This document shows positions 28,848 through 37,007 of a DNA stretch of 58,599 nt, in pieces. Made by a program: the position numbers and the translations under genes. A model generated the notes under the pieces. That model ran no database searches, was not told the origin of the DNA, and saw only the letters and a program-made list of their open reading frames with translations. Numbering within the stretch: position 1 is the stretch's first letter; the number at the start of each line of letters is the position of its first letter. Source of the stretch: an uncultured Clostridia bacterium (lineage in GTDB: Bacteria > Bacillota > Clostridia > Christensenellales > UBA1242); assembly GCA_944348085.1 (NCBI GenBank), contig CALVMU010000006.1, positions 1 through 58,599 on the forward strand. The letters run 5' to 3'.

Positions 28848-29153
28848 ATGATGATAGGAAAATACAAGGTGATAACGCTTTGCGGAAGTATGAAATTTAA
28901 AGATGACTTTCTGCGTGAACAAAAACGCTTGACTTTGGAAGGCAACATCGTGCTTGCTCCAAACATATTTTTGCTTGCAGAGGACATCACAGAAGACATC
29001 AAAAAAATGCTTGACGAGATGCATAAAAGAAAGATTGACCTGGCTGACGAGGTTTTTGTTATCAATAAAAATAGTTATGTTGGCTCTAGCACAAAATCAG
29101 AAATTGAATATGCCAAAAAGTTGGGCAAAAAGATTGTTTTTATGGAAAATTAG
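28848..29153 (+). CDS. Nucleoside 2-deoxyribosyltransferase-like (DUF4406-type) protein
   Basis: A 101-aa protein that begins KYKVITLCGSMKFKDDF and continues with ADEVFVINKNSYVGSSTKSE and IEYAKKLGKKIVFME. This is the small Rossmann-like fold of the nucleoside deoxyribosyltransferase/DUF4406 group, where the GSxxF loop and the late Asp and Ser/Glu residues contribute to the active site. Substrate is unknown. It starts at the first of two ATGs (28848) after an AAAGGA site, 25 bp beyond the tRNA, and may be co-transcribed with it. Confidence 0.75.
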   Translation: MMIGKYKVITLCGSMKFKDDFLREQKRLTLEGNIVLAPNIFLLAEDITEDIKKMLDEMHKRKIDLADEVFVINKNSYVGSSTKSEIEYAKKLGKKIVFMEN

Positions 29154-29206
29154 AACTCTTGCCAAATTGTTGCCCAATCATATTTAACTTTAAAAAATAG
29201 CTCACC

Positions 29207-29241
29207 AAAAAAAACGCACCCCTCTCGGTGTGCGCTTTTTT
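29207..29241 (-). terminator. Terminator at the distal end of the CRISPR array
   Basis: A stem CGCAC/GTGCG with an 8-10 nt loop is followed on the minus strand by T8, immediately beyond the last, degenerate repeat. It can stop the pre-crRNA; on the plus strand T6 follows, so it also serves the gene at 28848. Confidence 0.75.
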
Positions 29242-30707
29242 CAATTAGCTATATCTAGAATAACATAACTCTCAAACAAGTCAAAGGTGTCCCTGTTCGT
29301 GTGTCTTGTTTTAGTGGTATCTAGAATAACATAACTCTCAAACGTTGAGTGTTATTATTGTCAAGTAAGAACAGTTTTAGTGGTATCTAGAATAACATAA
29401 CTCTCAAACACAAAAGTTGTTCCTTCACAACCGCCATAAGTTTTAGTGGTATCTAGAATAACATAACTCTCAAACAGTATAACCATATGCAGCCATTTTC
29501 ATTAAGTTTTAGTGGTATCTAGAATAACATAACTCTCAAACAAGTCAAAGGTGTCCCTGTTCGTGTGTCTTGTTTTAGTGGTATCTAGAATAACATAACT
29601 CTCAAACATGCGTTTGACAATGTTCAGCTAAAACAGAGTTTTAGTGGTATCTAGAATAACATAACTCTCAAACGGACAAGACGGATTGGATGAGCTCCTC
29701 GAAGTTTTAGTGGTATCTAGAATAACATAACTCTCAAACCACAAACACTCAGACAATTGATGACTCGGGGGTTTTAGTGGTATCTAGAATAACATAACTC
29801 TCAAACTACTCAGAGCAATATGAGGAGCGTGTGACAGTTTTAGTGGTATCTAGAATAACATAACTCTCAAACTTTCAAAATTTAGACCTTTTATCACTTT
29901 AAAGTTTTAGTGGTATCTAGAATAACATAACTCTCAAACTCATATTCTGAAGATATTGAATCACCTGTTGTTTTAGTGGTATCTAGGATAACATAACTCT
30001 CAAACATTGTCAAGTAAGACACTCAATCGCGAAAAGTTTTAGTGTATCTAGAATAACATAACTCTCAAACACTTTTGAAGAAGAAGCAATGGCAATCGAA
30101 GTTTTAGTGGTATCTAGAATAACATAACTCTCAAACTGTTGTTGCAATTCAGCAATTCTCTCGTTCGTTTTAGTGGTATCTAGAATAACATAACTCTCAA
30201 ACATATAACAATTGAATATCATGATAAAGATAGTTTTAGTGGTATCTAGAATAACATAACTCTCAAACATCTTCCCTCGTTCGTTCGCTGTGAATTTCGT
30301 TTTAGCGGTATCTAGAATAACATAACTCTCAAACACACACTCTCGCCATTCTCAATCGCTTTTTGTTTTAGTGGTATCTAGAATAACATAACTCTCAAAC
30401 ACTGGTGGCACAGGAAAAGGAAGTGGCTCAGTTTTAGTGGTATCTAGAATAACATAACTCTCAAACAAATAAAAATATAAGTAATATATTCACAGAGTTT
30501 TAGTGGTATCTAGAATAACATAACTCTCAAACTTTATGGTTGTTTAGCAGGCATTCCAGAACGTTTTAGTCAAACTCGAACCTGACAGTTTAGAGTCTGT
30601 GACTTGTTTTAGTGGTATCTAGAATAACATAACTCTCAAACGTAAACAATCGTTGAAGACCAACAACTCGGGTTTTAGTGGTATCTAGAATAACATAACT
30701 CTCAAAC
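29242..30707 (-). CRISPR. Type II CRISPR array, 23 repeats and 22 spacers
   Basis: Repeats are 36 nt, spaced by 30-31 nt spacers. In crRNA sense (minus strand) the repeat starts GTTTGAGAGTTATG and ends CCACTAAAAC. Direction is set by pairing with the tracrRNA at 35136-35231, and agrees with the degenerate repeat at the far end (29242-29277) and a promoter at 30764-30792. Variants: repeat 12 has one substitution, repeat 13 (30036) lacks one base, repeat 17 has one substitution, and repeat 21 (30563-30575) keeps only 13 nt because of an internal deletion. Spacers 1 and 5 are identical. Confidence 0.98.
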
Positions 30708-30745
30708 CTCAAAAGTTAGAAAATTACTTAAAGTTTACGAAACTT

Positions 30746-30760
30746 TTTATTCTAGATATG
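30746..30760 (-). repeat. Anti-repeat-like fragment at the pre-crRNA start
   Basis: On the minus strand this reads ATCTAGAATAA, complementary to TTATTCTAGAT in the crRNA-sense repeat. It lies at the predicted start of the pre-crRNA, so the leader RNA could pair with its own repeats. Confidence 0.5.
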
Positions 30761-30763
30761 TAT

Positions 30764-30792
30764 ATTTTATATAAAATTTCCCCATTTGTCAA
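30764..30792 (-). promoter_or_regulatory. Pre-crRNA promoter in the CRISPR leader
   Basis: A TTGACA box (30787-30792) and TAAAAT box (30764-30769) are 17 nt apart on the minus strand; transcription would start near 30757 and enter the array at 30707. Confidence 0.7.
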
Positions 30793-30859
30793 ATCAAATT
30801 TCGCACAAATCATCATCTATTATTATAGTTTTGATGCCTGAGCCTTACCAAAAAGCCTT

Positions 30860-30873
30860 GTTATTCTAGATAC
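30860..30873 (-). repeat. Second anti-repeat-like fragment, after the cas9 stop
   Basis: The minus strand carries GTATCTAGAATAAC, an exact 14-nt complement of the crRNA-sense repeat, 9 nt after the cas9 stop codon. It would lie in the 3' untranslated part of the cas9 mRNA. Confidence 0.5.
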
Positions 30874-30881
30874 ATTCAACC

Positions 30882-32660
30882 TCACATTTTTATCATTTTT
30901 TGTTGTAGTCCTGTAACCGATCTTTCAATCAGCCAAATTTCTTTGCCTGTTATGTTTTTGCCTAAACTTATTTTGCCAGTATTTGCACTGCCTCCAATAA
31001 GTCGCAAATCTGCAGCTTGCGTTCCACTTTTAATGCGCAACAGCAAATTGTATAGCACCATAGCCTGTTCTTTTACCGAAAGAGCCTTAAATTTGCCATG
31101 ACCATCAACCAAACATTTTCTTACAGCGACAAAGGTCAGATCTTTATAGGTCGGCTTGTCTAGCAAATCTATAAAAGTTTGATACAGTTGCTCATTTTCC
31201 TGTTTTGTTATAACAATTTCACGGTTGTCTTCTTTTCGTTTTGGTGATATAACTATCTTATTGTCAACCTCTTCTATCTCATCCGGCTTTTTGGAGAGCA
31301 TGTCTTTAAGTTTGACAATTGCCTTTGAATAGAGGACTTCTTTTTCGCTTGCTCTCCACTGATTTGCATTGTGCATAGCATATTTATCGCCACTTTTGCC
31401 AGCCAGCAGATACTCTCCTTTGCCAATCTTTAAAGTTGACATGATGTTTATTTTTTCGATCAACACTTTTGCATTTTTCAAATTGTTTTCTTTTGCAATA
31501 AATTCAAGGATTTTTTCATTTCTTTTTTCGCAATTTCTATATTTCCAAACAATAAGTTTTGGAACAGCCTCTATGGTTTTTATTTTCTTTCCATTTGCCC
31601 CTTCGCTTTCAATCAATGTAAAGTAAGCTGTCGACAGTTTGTTGTAGCCTCCATATTTCGCAACATCACAAAGAGGATTGTTTAGATTGCCTTTCAAAGA
31701 TATCTTTGCCACGCTTTTTGGGTCATTTTTAAGGCTTTTATATATGCTATCATCATAAAATGCACCATTTCGTTTTGAAAAACTTAGAAAACTTACGACT
31801 GCGTCATTTTTCTCGCATGTTTGCTTTACTTTCTTTATATCTTCTTTCCCATCCCAAACAATTTGGTCGCTGTTATAATTTTTGACCTGCTCAGTAAACA
31901 GTTTTTCAATATTTTTTGTTTTGCTATTATTTTTGTTTGCTTTTAAATAGAATTGTCTTGGATCATCAGTAAATCTATTGAAAAGGATATTGCCGACCAC
32001 AATGTTTAAATAAGCATCTTTTGCGTGGTGCAAATCGTTGACTTCACGACATTTGTAAATATCAAACTGATTTCTAAATTGTGTGACAAACTTGGCCTTT
32101 GAAAAGACAACATCTCGAGGATTTTCCATCATGTTTCTCAAAAGGTCAATAACGCATTTCGTTGATTGATTTGTTTCAACAAGTTGTTTTGCAATAAATG
32201 TGCCAAGTTCGTCATCTGAAAACTCAGTTTTGACCAAGCGAGAATATTTTTTGTCACTCATAAGATGGAGCCTTACCAGTTGTTGCCAAAACCTTTCTTG
32301 TTTGCGCGCCCAATCAAACTGATTGAAGAATGGATAGGTATCACTTTTGTATTCATTGTAAATTTTCTTAACCAACACTTTGTTTTCAATGCTATCATCT
32401 TTGACAAGAGATTGTGGAAAAATGTGGTCAATATCATACAAATTGTCGTTGTTTAAATCATTTATATCAATTGGCTCACCTGTATATGCGCATTTGCCAA
32501 GTTGCATAAAATATAAATACAATTTTTCGCTACGCAAGTCAGTGTTTTGTTTTTTATCAAGTTCATTTTCAAGTTTTTCAATATCAAAAGCCATTTCTTT
32601 GACTTTTTCTTTAAACTCTTTTGACTGATAAAGCTTTAACAAATTGTCTTTTCTAGACAA
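30882..32660 (-). CDS. cas9: Cas9 C-terminal fragment (HNH, RuvC-III, PAM-interacting part)
   Basis: A 592-residue stretch if started at TTG 32660, though the frame is open up to about 32858 and includes the RuvC-II motif IFVEVSRHDEKKG. The HNH motif is DIDHIFPQS (His79 of this fragment) with the later Asn in ENKVLV; RuvC-III is DLHHAKDAYLNIVVGN. The rest is the PAM-interacting region, rich in Lys, ending GLQQKMIKM. There is no convincing independent start, so it would only be made by frame restoration or internal initiation. Confidence 0.85.
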   Translation of the reverse strand: MSRKDNLLKLYQSKEFKEKVKEMAFDIEKLENELDKKQNTDLRSEKLYLYFMQLGKCAYTGEPIDINDLNNDNLYDIDHIFPQSLVKDDSIENKVLVKKIYNEYKSDTYPFFNQFDWARKQERFWQQLVRLHLMSDKKYSRLVKTEFSDDELGTFIAKQLVETNQSTKCVIDLLRNMMENPRDVVFSKAKFVTQFRNQFDIYKCREVNDLHHAKDAYLNIVVGNILFNRFTDDPRQFYLKANKNNSKTKNIEKLFTEQVKNYNSDQIVWDGKEDIKKVKQTCEKNDAVVSFLSFSKRNGAFYDDSIYKSLKNDPKSVAKISLKGNLNNPLCDVAKYGGYNKLSTAYFTLIESEGANGKKIKTIEAVPKLIVWKYRNCEKRNEKILEFIAKENNLKNAKVLIEKINIMSTLKIGKGEYLLAGKSGDKYAMHNANQWRASEKEVLYSKAIVKLKDMLSKKPDEIEEVDNKIVISPKRKEDNREIVITKQENEQLYQTFIDLLDKPTYKDLTFVAVRKCLVDGHGKFKALSVKEQAMVLYNLLLRIKSGTQAADLRLIGGSANTGKISLGKNITGKEIWLIERSVTGLQQKMIKM

Positions 32661-32761
32661 CTTTCTTCCATCTTCACCCTTCTTTTCGTCATGCCTTGAA
32701 ACCTCAACAAAAATTTTTGCGGGCTTTTCTTTTGCAATAGAGATGATTTCATTGACAATTT

Positions 32762-35095
32762 TTATAGCCTGCCAAACTGCCCGTTTAACAGCTGGAGAGC
32801 AGTAAAGTTCTTCAACATTTTGATAAGTGATCGTTGCAATTTCTCGTTTGGAAAGTTTTCAAGCTCTTCGCCTAAAGAATATTCTTTATTAAACAAAATC
32901 TCTTGCAAATTTTGATTGGTCTGCCACATTTCATCAATAACAGATGTAAGCTCGCCAGTTTTATAATTAACAAACCTCAACCCTTGTAAAAATTTGTAAG
33001 ACAAACTTCCCCAACCATTAAAGCTCAACCCCTTCAGTTTTTTTATTTGCTCAGAATTCAATTTGCCTGATGGCAGTTTTTCCAGTCTTTTTGCAAAACG
33101 AGATTTATCACTTATCAAAGTTGCCAGCTTGATAATCTCTTCTGCAGTTTGCTCGTTCTCTTCAACAAACTTTTCACCCAAAATTTGCGACAAACTTATG
33201 TAAGAAGAAAGATTATTTGCAAAATTTTTATCAAAACCAGTCAATTGAACGTCCGCAATTTCCTCTTTTGAAACCAAGCCTTCTTTAACTAAAAACTCTT
33301 TTAATTTGAAAACTGACACATTCTTGTTTTTCTTAAAAAGATCATTGAAGATTTTTTGTTTCAATTCAACACTTATCTTGTTGCCGTTGATTCTTAGATT
33401 GTTCAATTCATTTAGCACTCTAAACTTTGAATAAAGCAAAGAATATTTTGGGAGAACATCTTGATCTTTTAAATAGGAACATTTGTTTGTCATGCGCTGA
33501 ATAAAAGCATCTTCTGCTTTATCAAAATCAACAATTTTTGAGAGAGTCCAAGGATACAATTTTAAATTATTTTCTCGATTTACCCAGCCATGCCTTTGTT
33601 CATCATTTTCCGACTGTCCAATAGGTCCTACAAAATATAGCACTCTAAATTTTAAAATTTCAATGATTTTTTCTATATTTGAAAGTCCACTTTCATCTTT
33701 TTCAAGCAAAAATGGAAATTTCGCCTTATTTACTTCCAAAATTTTCTTTAGTTCTTTCTCATAAAGCTTATTTGGAAAAACAGAATTGTTTTTGCTTCTC
33801 AGTCTTGGCAAAAAGTCTCTATTGTCTATGAGCGACAAAATCTTTTCTTTGCCCTCTATAAACGCCTTTTCATCAACCATGTTTTCGCAAGGTTGTGAAA
33901 GAATGGATTTGATATATTTATAAAATTCATCTTCTGTTCGTTTTGCATTTGTTGGTCCAATCACTTTTTTGCTTCCGCCAAAAGAGGTCAAATCTATGTA
34001 AAGAGGATAGTTTGTAAATTGTTTATTACTATCAGAAAGAGGATTTCTGAAAAAATCATAATATTTTGAAGGATAAAACTTTTTTATGTATTTTTTGAAA
34101 AATTTGAGCTGTTTGCTATGCTTTTTAAAAATTTCCACCATAGATTGACATATATATTCATTTTTACCAATAATTTTTTTGAGGTTTAAAACGCTGTAGA
34201 TTTGTTGAAGAGCATCAACAATCATAATCTCTTCATCACTCAACACTTCGCACAAGCCTGCATAACCTTCCTCATCTTGCAAAGAAAAAGTTTCGGACGA
34301 GTCGTTGTCAATAAACAAATCTTTTGGTCTTATTTTGCCGTCCACCAAAACATCTAGAAGTTTTTTAGAAACTTTGTCTTTTGCATCAAAAATTTGATAA
34401 AGACAGGTTTTCTTTTCTCTAACACCCCTTGCTTGAAAAAATTGTTGAAAGAGCTGTTCTTCTCTGATTTCTTCCAGCTTGTTTAAAGATATTGCCCCAA
34501 GAGTTTCCGCGCATTCGTTTTGAAAGTAATCAATCTTTTTATTAAAAAGTTTTGCAAGAGGAATATTTTCTCCAAGCTCGCCCTCAAACAGAAAATGCCC
34601 TCTTCTTTTTACAATATTGTGTATGGCAAGATAAAGAAAACGCACATCTTTAGCCGGTCTTTCTGTCAAATCTTTTCTAAGATGATAGATTGTTTTATAT
34701 TCATTATAAAAATCTTTGTCTGTATATCTTTTGCCATCAATTTCACAGTTGAAAAGCGAGTCTTTCCCATGTATGCCTGCAACTTGCGCCTTATCTTCTT
34801 CAAATAAACTGCTATATCGCTTTCTTTGCAAAAATTTGTCATCAATTTTATCTATTTGAGGTTTAAAAATTTCTTCAAGCCAACTCAATTTTAATTTGCG
34901 TCTGTCAATTCTTCTTCTGTTTGTTCTTTTCATTCTGCGTTCTTCAGCACTGCTGGCTTCGCTAAATAGTCTTACACCCCAAGCCTTTTTGCCCTTCATT
35001 CTGATAAGATTATATTTTTCATCTGTAACGGCATACCCCACAGAATTTGTGCCAATATCAAGTCCAATATAATATTTTTTTGAATTTTTTTCCAT
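32762..35095 (-). CDS. cas9: Cas9 N-terminal fragment (RuvC-I, bridge helix, REC lobe)
   Basis: A 777-residue frame beginning at ATG 35095 behind an AAAGGAG site. RuvC-I is YYIGLDIGTNSVGYAV with catalytic Asp13, the arginine-rich bridge helix is SSAEERRMKRTNRRRIDRR, and the recognition lobe follows. The last 30 or so residues (from about PNEKLQ) are out of frame relative to Cas9. On its own it lacks both complete nuclease sites but keeps the guide-binding lobe. Confidence 0.9.
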   Translation of the reverse strand: MEKNSKKYYIGLDIGTNSVGYAVTDEKYNLIRMKGKKAWGVRLFSEASSAEERRMKRTNRRRIDRRKLKLSWLEEIFKPQIDKIDDKFLQRKRYSSLFEEDKAQVAGIHGKDSLFNCEIDGKRYTDKDFYNEYKTIYHLRKDLTERPAKDVRFLYLAIHNIVKRRGHFLFEGELGENIPLAKLFNKKIDYFQNECAETLGAISLNKLEEIREEQLFQQFFQARGVREKKTCLYQIFDAKDKVSKKLLDVLVDGKIRPKDLFIDNDSSETFSLQDEEGYAGLCEVLSDEEIMIVDALQQIYSVLNLKKIIGKNEYICQSMVEIFKKHSKQLKFFKKYIKKFYPSKYYDFFRNPLSDSNKQFTNYPLYIDLTSFGGSKKVIGPTNAKRTEDEFYKYIKSILSQPCENMVDEKAFIEGKEKILSLIDNRDFLPRLRSKNNSVFPNKLYEKELKKILEVNKAKFPFLLEKDESGLSNIEKIIEILKFRVLYFVGPIGQSENDEQRHGWVNRENNLKLYPWTLSKIVDFDKAEDAFIQRMTNKCSYLKDQDVLPKYSLLYSKFRVLNELNNLRINGNKISVELKQKIFNDLFKKNKNVSVFKLKEFLVKEGLVSKEEIADVQLTGFDKNFANNLSSYISLSQILGEKFVEENEQTAEEIIKLATLISDKSRFAKRLEKLPSGKLNSEQIKKLKGLSFNGWGSLSYKFLQGLRFVNYKTGELTSVIDEMWQTNQNLQEILFNKEYSLGEELENFPNEKLQRSLIKMLKNFTALQLLNGQFGRL

Positions 35096-35100
35096 TTTGC

Positions 35101-35129
35101 TTGACTCCTTTGAAAAATTTTATTATAAT
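35101..35129 (+). promoter_or_regulatory. tracrRNA promoter, overlapping the cas9 promoter
   Basis: On the plus strand TTGACT (35101-35106) and TATAAT (35124-35129) are 17 nt apart. On the minus strand a TATAAT (35122-35127) sits at the right distance for cas9, so one ATTATAAT core serves both directions. The tracr -35 box also overlaps the region just upstream of the cas9 ATG. Confidence 0.75.
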
Positions 35130-35135
35130 GACCAT

Positions 35136-35231
35136 GTTTTAGAATAACATAACGAGTTCAAATAAATGTTATCTAATCATGGCGCATTTGGCGTATTAAG
35201 AAGGCGTTTTAACGACGCTTTCTTTTTTTTT
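35136..35231 (+). ncRNA. tracrRNA
   Basis: The anti-repeat at 35140-35153 pairs perfectly over 14 bp with the upper part of the crRNA repeat. A GAG bulge (35154-35156) follows, then TTCAAAT (35157-35163) forms the lower stem with GUUUGA at the repeat start. After a small nexus region (GCGCATTTGGCG) comes a terminator hairpin (AAGGCG with CGCTTT, 35201-35221) and a T-run. This is the standard type II duplex with bulge. Confidence 0.88.
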
Positions 35232-35334
35232 GATTATAACATATTCTGCCTTTATTCAACAAATTTTTCAAAACATTTTTGCACAAACAAAAAATTAGCA
35301 CATATCAATGTGCTAATTTTTTTAAAAAACTTCA

Positions 35335-35793
35335 CTATCTGATTTCGATTCTGTTTGAGCCTTCGATTTTCTTCTCTTCTTTTGGAAGAACAATCTTCAA
35401 AATTCCATTGTCAAGACTTGCATTGACATCTTCTTTCTTGACATCACCAACATAGAATGATCGGCTGAATGAACCATAGCTTCGTTCTCTGCGAATGTAG
35501 TTTGATTTCTTGTTTTCGTCGCTGAAGTGATGTTCTCTCTTGGCTGAAATTGTAAGATAACCATCTTTAAGGTCAAGATTTACATCTTTTTTGTCAATGC
35601 CTGGCAACTCCACCTCAAGTGTGTAGTCTTTTTCGCCCTCTTTGACATCAGTTTTCATCATCTGATTGAATCTGTTTGCCTCCCGTCTGTCAATCATTGG
35701 CATGCCAAAGAAGTCGTCAAAGAATGGTGAAAAGAAGCCAAAATCGTCTCTATCTCCTCTTGTTGTAAGATCAAATTTATCATTGTTTTTCAT
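35335..35793 (-). CDS. Small heat-shock protein Hsp20
   Basis: A 152-aa alpha-crystallin family chaperone that holds unfolding proteins. The core domain runs from about residue 45 with DYTLEVELPGIDKKDVNLDL, KDGYLTISAKREH and DNGILKIVLPKEEKK; the I-x-I-like C-terminal tail is NRIEIR. The N-terminus is aromatic (FGFFSPFFDDFFG), as usual. A perfect promoter (35830-35858) with a half CIRCE-like element lies upstream. Confidence 0.95.
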   Translation of the reverse strand: MKNNDKFDLTTRGDRDDFGFFSPFFDDFFGMPMIDRREANRFNQMMKTDVKEGEKDYTLEVELPGIDKKDVNLDLKDGYLTISAKREHHFSDENKKSNYIRRERSYGSFSRSFYVGDVKKEDVNASLDNGILKIVLPKEEKKIEGSNRIEIR

Positions 35794-35829
35794 AATTTAC
35801 CTCCCTTTGCATCTTTAAAATGCAAGCAT

Positions 35830-35858
35830 ATTATAACTCTGAGTGCTAGCAATGTCAA
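35830..35858 (-). promoter_or_regulatory. Hsp20 promoter with CIRCE half-site
   Basis: TTGACA and TATAAT are 17 nt apart, both perfect. The spacer contains CTAGCACTC, one half of the HrcA operator (TTAGCACTC-N9-GAGTGCTAA); the second half is not conserved. Confidence 0.75.
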
Positions 35859-35960
35859 ATAAATAGTGCCAATTTTTCTAAAAATTTTTAAAAATTTTTG
35901 TTAAATTTTCAAAATTTTGACCACTACAGCATCATTTTTGCCCAAAATGCAAGCGATTAT

Positions 35961-35989
35961 TTGGAAAATCATAGAAAATTTGATATAAT
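35961..35989 (+). promoter_or_regulatory. Superoxide reductase operon promoter
   Basis: TTGGAA and TATAAT are separated by 17 nt, about 25 nt before the ATG at 36016 with its GGAAGG site. Confidence 0.6.
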
Positions 35990-36015
35990 TTGTCTGAAAA
36001 AAGGAAGGTGAAAGA

Positions 36016-36390
36016 ATGAAAAAACTTGTTTTTTATAAATGTCAAATATGTGGCAATGTGGTTGTCAAGCTTGTCGATGCAGGCGTGCCTGTGTTTTGCT
36101 GTGGACAAAAAATGGCAGTCCTTGATGCCAACACAACCGACGGCGCTGTTGAAAAGCATAAACCAGTGACAAAGATTGACGGAAACTCTGTGTTTGTCCA
36201 AGTTGGCGAAGTTTTTCACCCTATGACTGAAGAGCATTACATAAACATGATTGTTTTGGAAACAAACAAAGGTTTTGCAGTGAAAAATCTCTTGCCAGGA
36301 CAAACTCCTTCAGCAAGCTTTGTTTTGTCAGAGGATGAAAAAGTGGTTGCAGTTTACGCATATTGCAACCTGCACGGCATGTGGGCATGA
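36016..36390 (+). CDS. dfx: Desulfoferrodoxin (superoxide reductase)
   Basis: A 124-aa two-domain superoxide reductase that converts superoxide to peroxide in anaerobes. The N-terminal desulforedoxin site has Cys9, Cys12, Cys28 and Cys29. The active-site iron ligands are His48 (in EKHKP, which also holds the Glu-Lys pair), His68 and His74 (HPMTEEHY), and Cys117 with His120 (CNLHGMW). The downstream UDG-like gene overlaps its stop codon. The peroxide it makes could be removed by the peroxiredoxin at 27848. Confidence 0.95.
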   Translation: MKKLVFYKCQICGNVVVKLVDAGVPVFCCGQKMAVLDANTTDGAVEKHKPVTKIDGNSVFVQVGEVFHPMTEEHYINMIVLETNKGFAVKNLLPGQTPSASFVLSEDEKVVAVYAYCNLHGMWA

Positions 36391-36932
36391 GCAAAATCTC
36401 ATCCTGCTCTCTTTGTGGAAATTTAGTCAAGCTTTCAGATGATTGTCTTCTTCAAAAAGGAAAGACAAATTTTATTGTTGTTGGAGAAAGCCCTGCCAAA
36501 AATGGTTGGATCGTGTCTAAAAAAGCCTTCTTTGATGCAAATGGCAAACTGCAAGCAAGTGGAAGAGTTTTGCAAAAATTGCTTGATATATTGAACATTT
36601 CAATAACCGACATCTATTTTACCGAAGCATGCAAATGCATCATTGAAGACAGAAAAAATCTGGAAAAATGCGCGCAAAATTGTCTGCCACATTTAAAAAA
36701 GCAGTTGGCAAAACTGTCTTGCAAAGTGATTTTGACAATGGGTTTGCATCCAACTCAAGCACTTTTGAGCACAAAAATCAAAAAATTTTCAGATTTTGTT
36801 GGCAAAGAGTTTAATTTTGAAGTTGATAAGAAAAAATTTATACTGATTCCTATCTACCACCCTTCACCGCTAAATCCAAAAGGTTACAAGGGCAATGTGG
36901 AGATTTTTGAAAAACTGAAAAAATATATTTAA
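36387..36932 (+). CDS. Uracil-DNA glycosylase superfamily protein
   Basis: A 181-aa protein related to family 4/5 uracil-DNA glycosylases. The motif VVGESPAKNGW stands where GEAPGxxE is usual, and IYHPSPLN matches the second active-site motif. Cysteines at the N-terminus (CSLC) and in EACKCI...CAQNC could bind an iron-sulfur cluster as in family 4. It would remove uracil from DNA, though the altered first motif leaves substrate open. It starts within the stop of the superoxide reductase gene (ATGA), so the two are co-translated in an oxidative-damage operon. Confidence 0.8.
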   Translation: MSKISSCSLCGNLVKLSDDCLLQKGKTNFIVVGESPAKNGWIVSKKAFFDANGKLQASGRVLQKLLDILNISITDIYFTEACKCIIEDRKNLEKCAQNCLPHLKKQLAKLSCKVILTMGLHPTQALLSTKIKKFSDFVGKEFNFEVDKKKFILIPIYHPSPLNPKGYKGNVEIFEKLKKYI

Positions 36933-36967
36933 ATTTCTTTTTCAAGCGTTTTTGTCGCAAAATTGCT

Positions 36968-36996
36968 TTGAAGAATAATATAAATTGTATTATAAT
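36968..36996 (+). promoter_or_regulatory. Promoter of the nucleoside hydrolase-like gene
   Basis: TTGAAG and TATAAT are 17 nt apart; the predicted start at about 37003 leaves only 5 nt before the ATG at 37008, which has no ribosome site. Confidence 0.6.
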
Positions 36997-37007
36997 TAAA
37001 CATAACC

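Larger units (their letters stand above)
30882..35095 (-). pseudogene. cas9: cas9 interrupted by a single frameshift
   Basis: Two adjacent open frames together make one Cas9. With one base added, the span is 4215 nt, exactly 1405 codons, giving a 1404-aa protein. Translation of the junction shows the second frame continuing upstream as NVEELYCSPAVKRAVWQ, which is good Cas9 sequence, so the shift lies near 32852-32854 (AAA on the plus strand; an extra A would give ENFSKREIATITYQ). Catalytic residues of RuvC-I, RuvC-II, HNH and RuvC-III are all intact. This is either a recent inactivation or a homopolymer read error. No cas1, cas2 or csn2 is present. Confidence 0.85.

Noticed and set aside
30010..30336. 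A 108-aa frame inside the CRISPR array with repeated FESYVILDTTKT units
   Set aside because: It is the translation of repeats and spacers; no ribosome site, and the periodicity is exactly that of the array.
30576..30605. Spacer 21 as a piece of a tRNA (it contains GGTTCGA on the minus strand)
   Set aside because: The spacing between the would-be anticodon loop and T-loop is about 6 nt too short for a tRNA.
32840..32870. Programmed -1 frameshift to make full-length Cas9
   Set aside because: The needed shift is -1, but no X-XXY-YYZ slippery sequence or following structure is apparent; a lost base in the AAA run is simpler.
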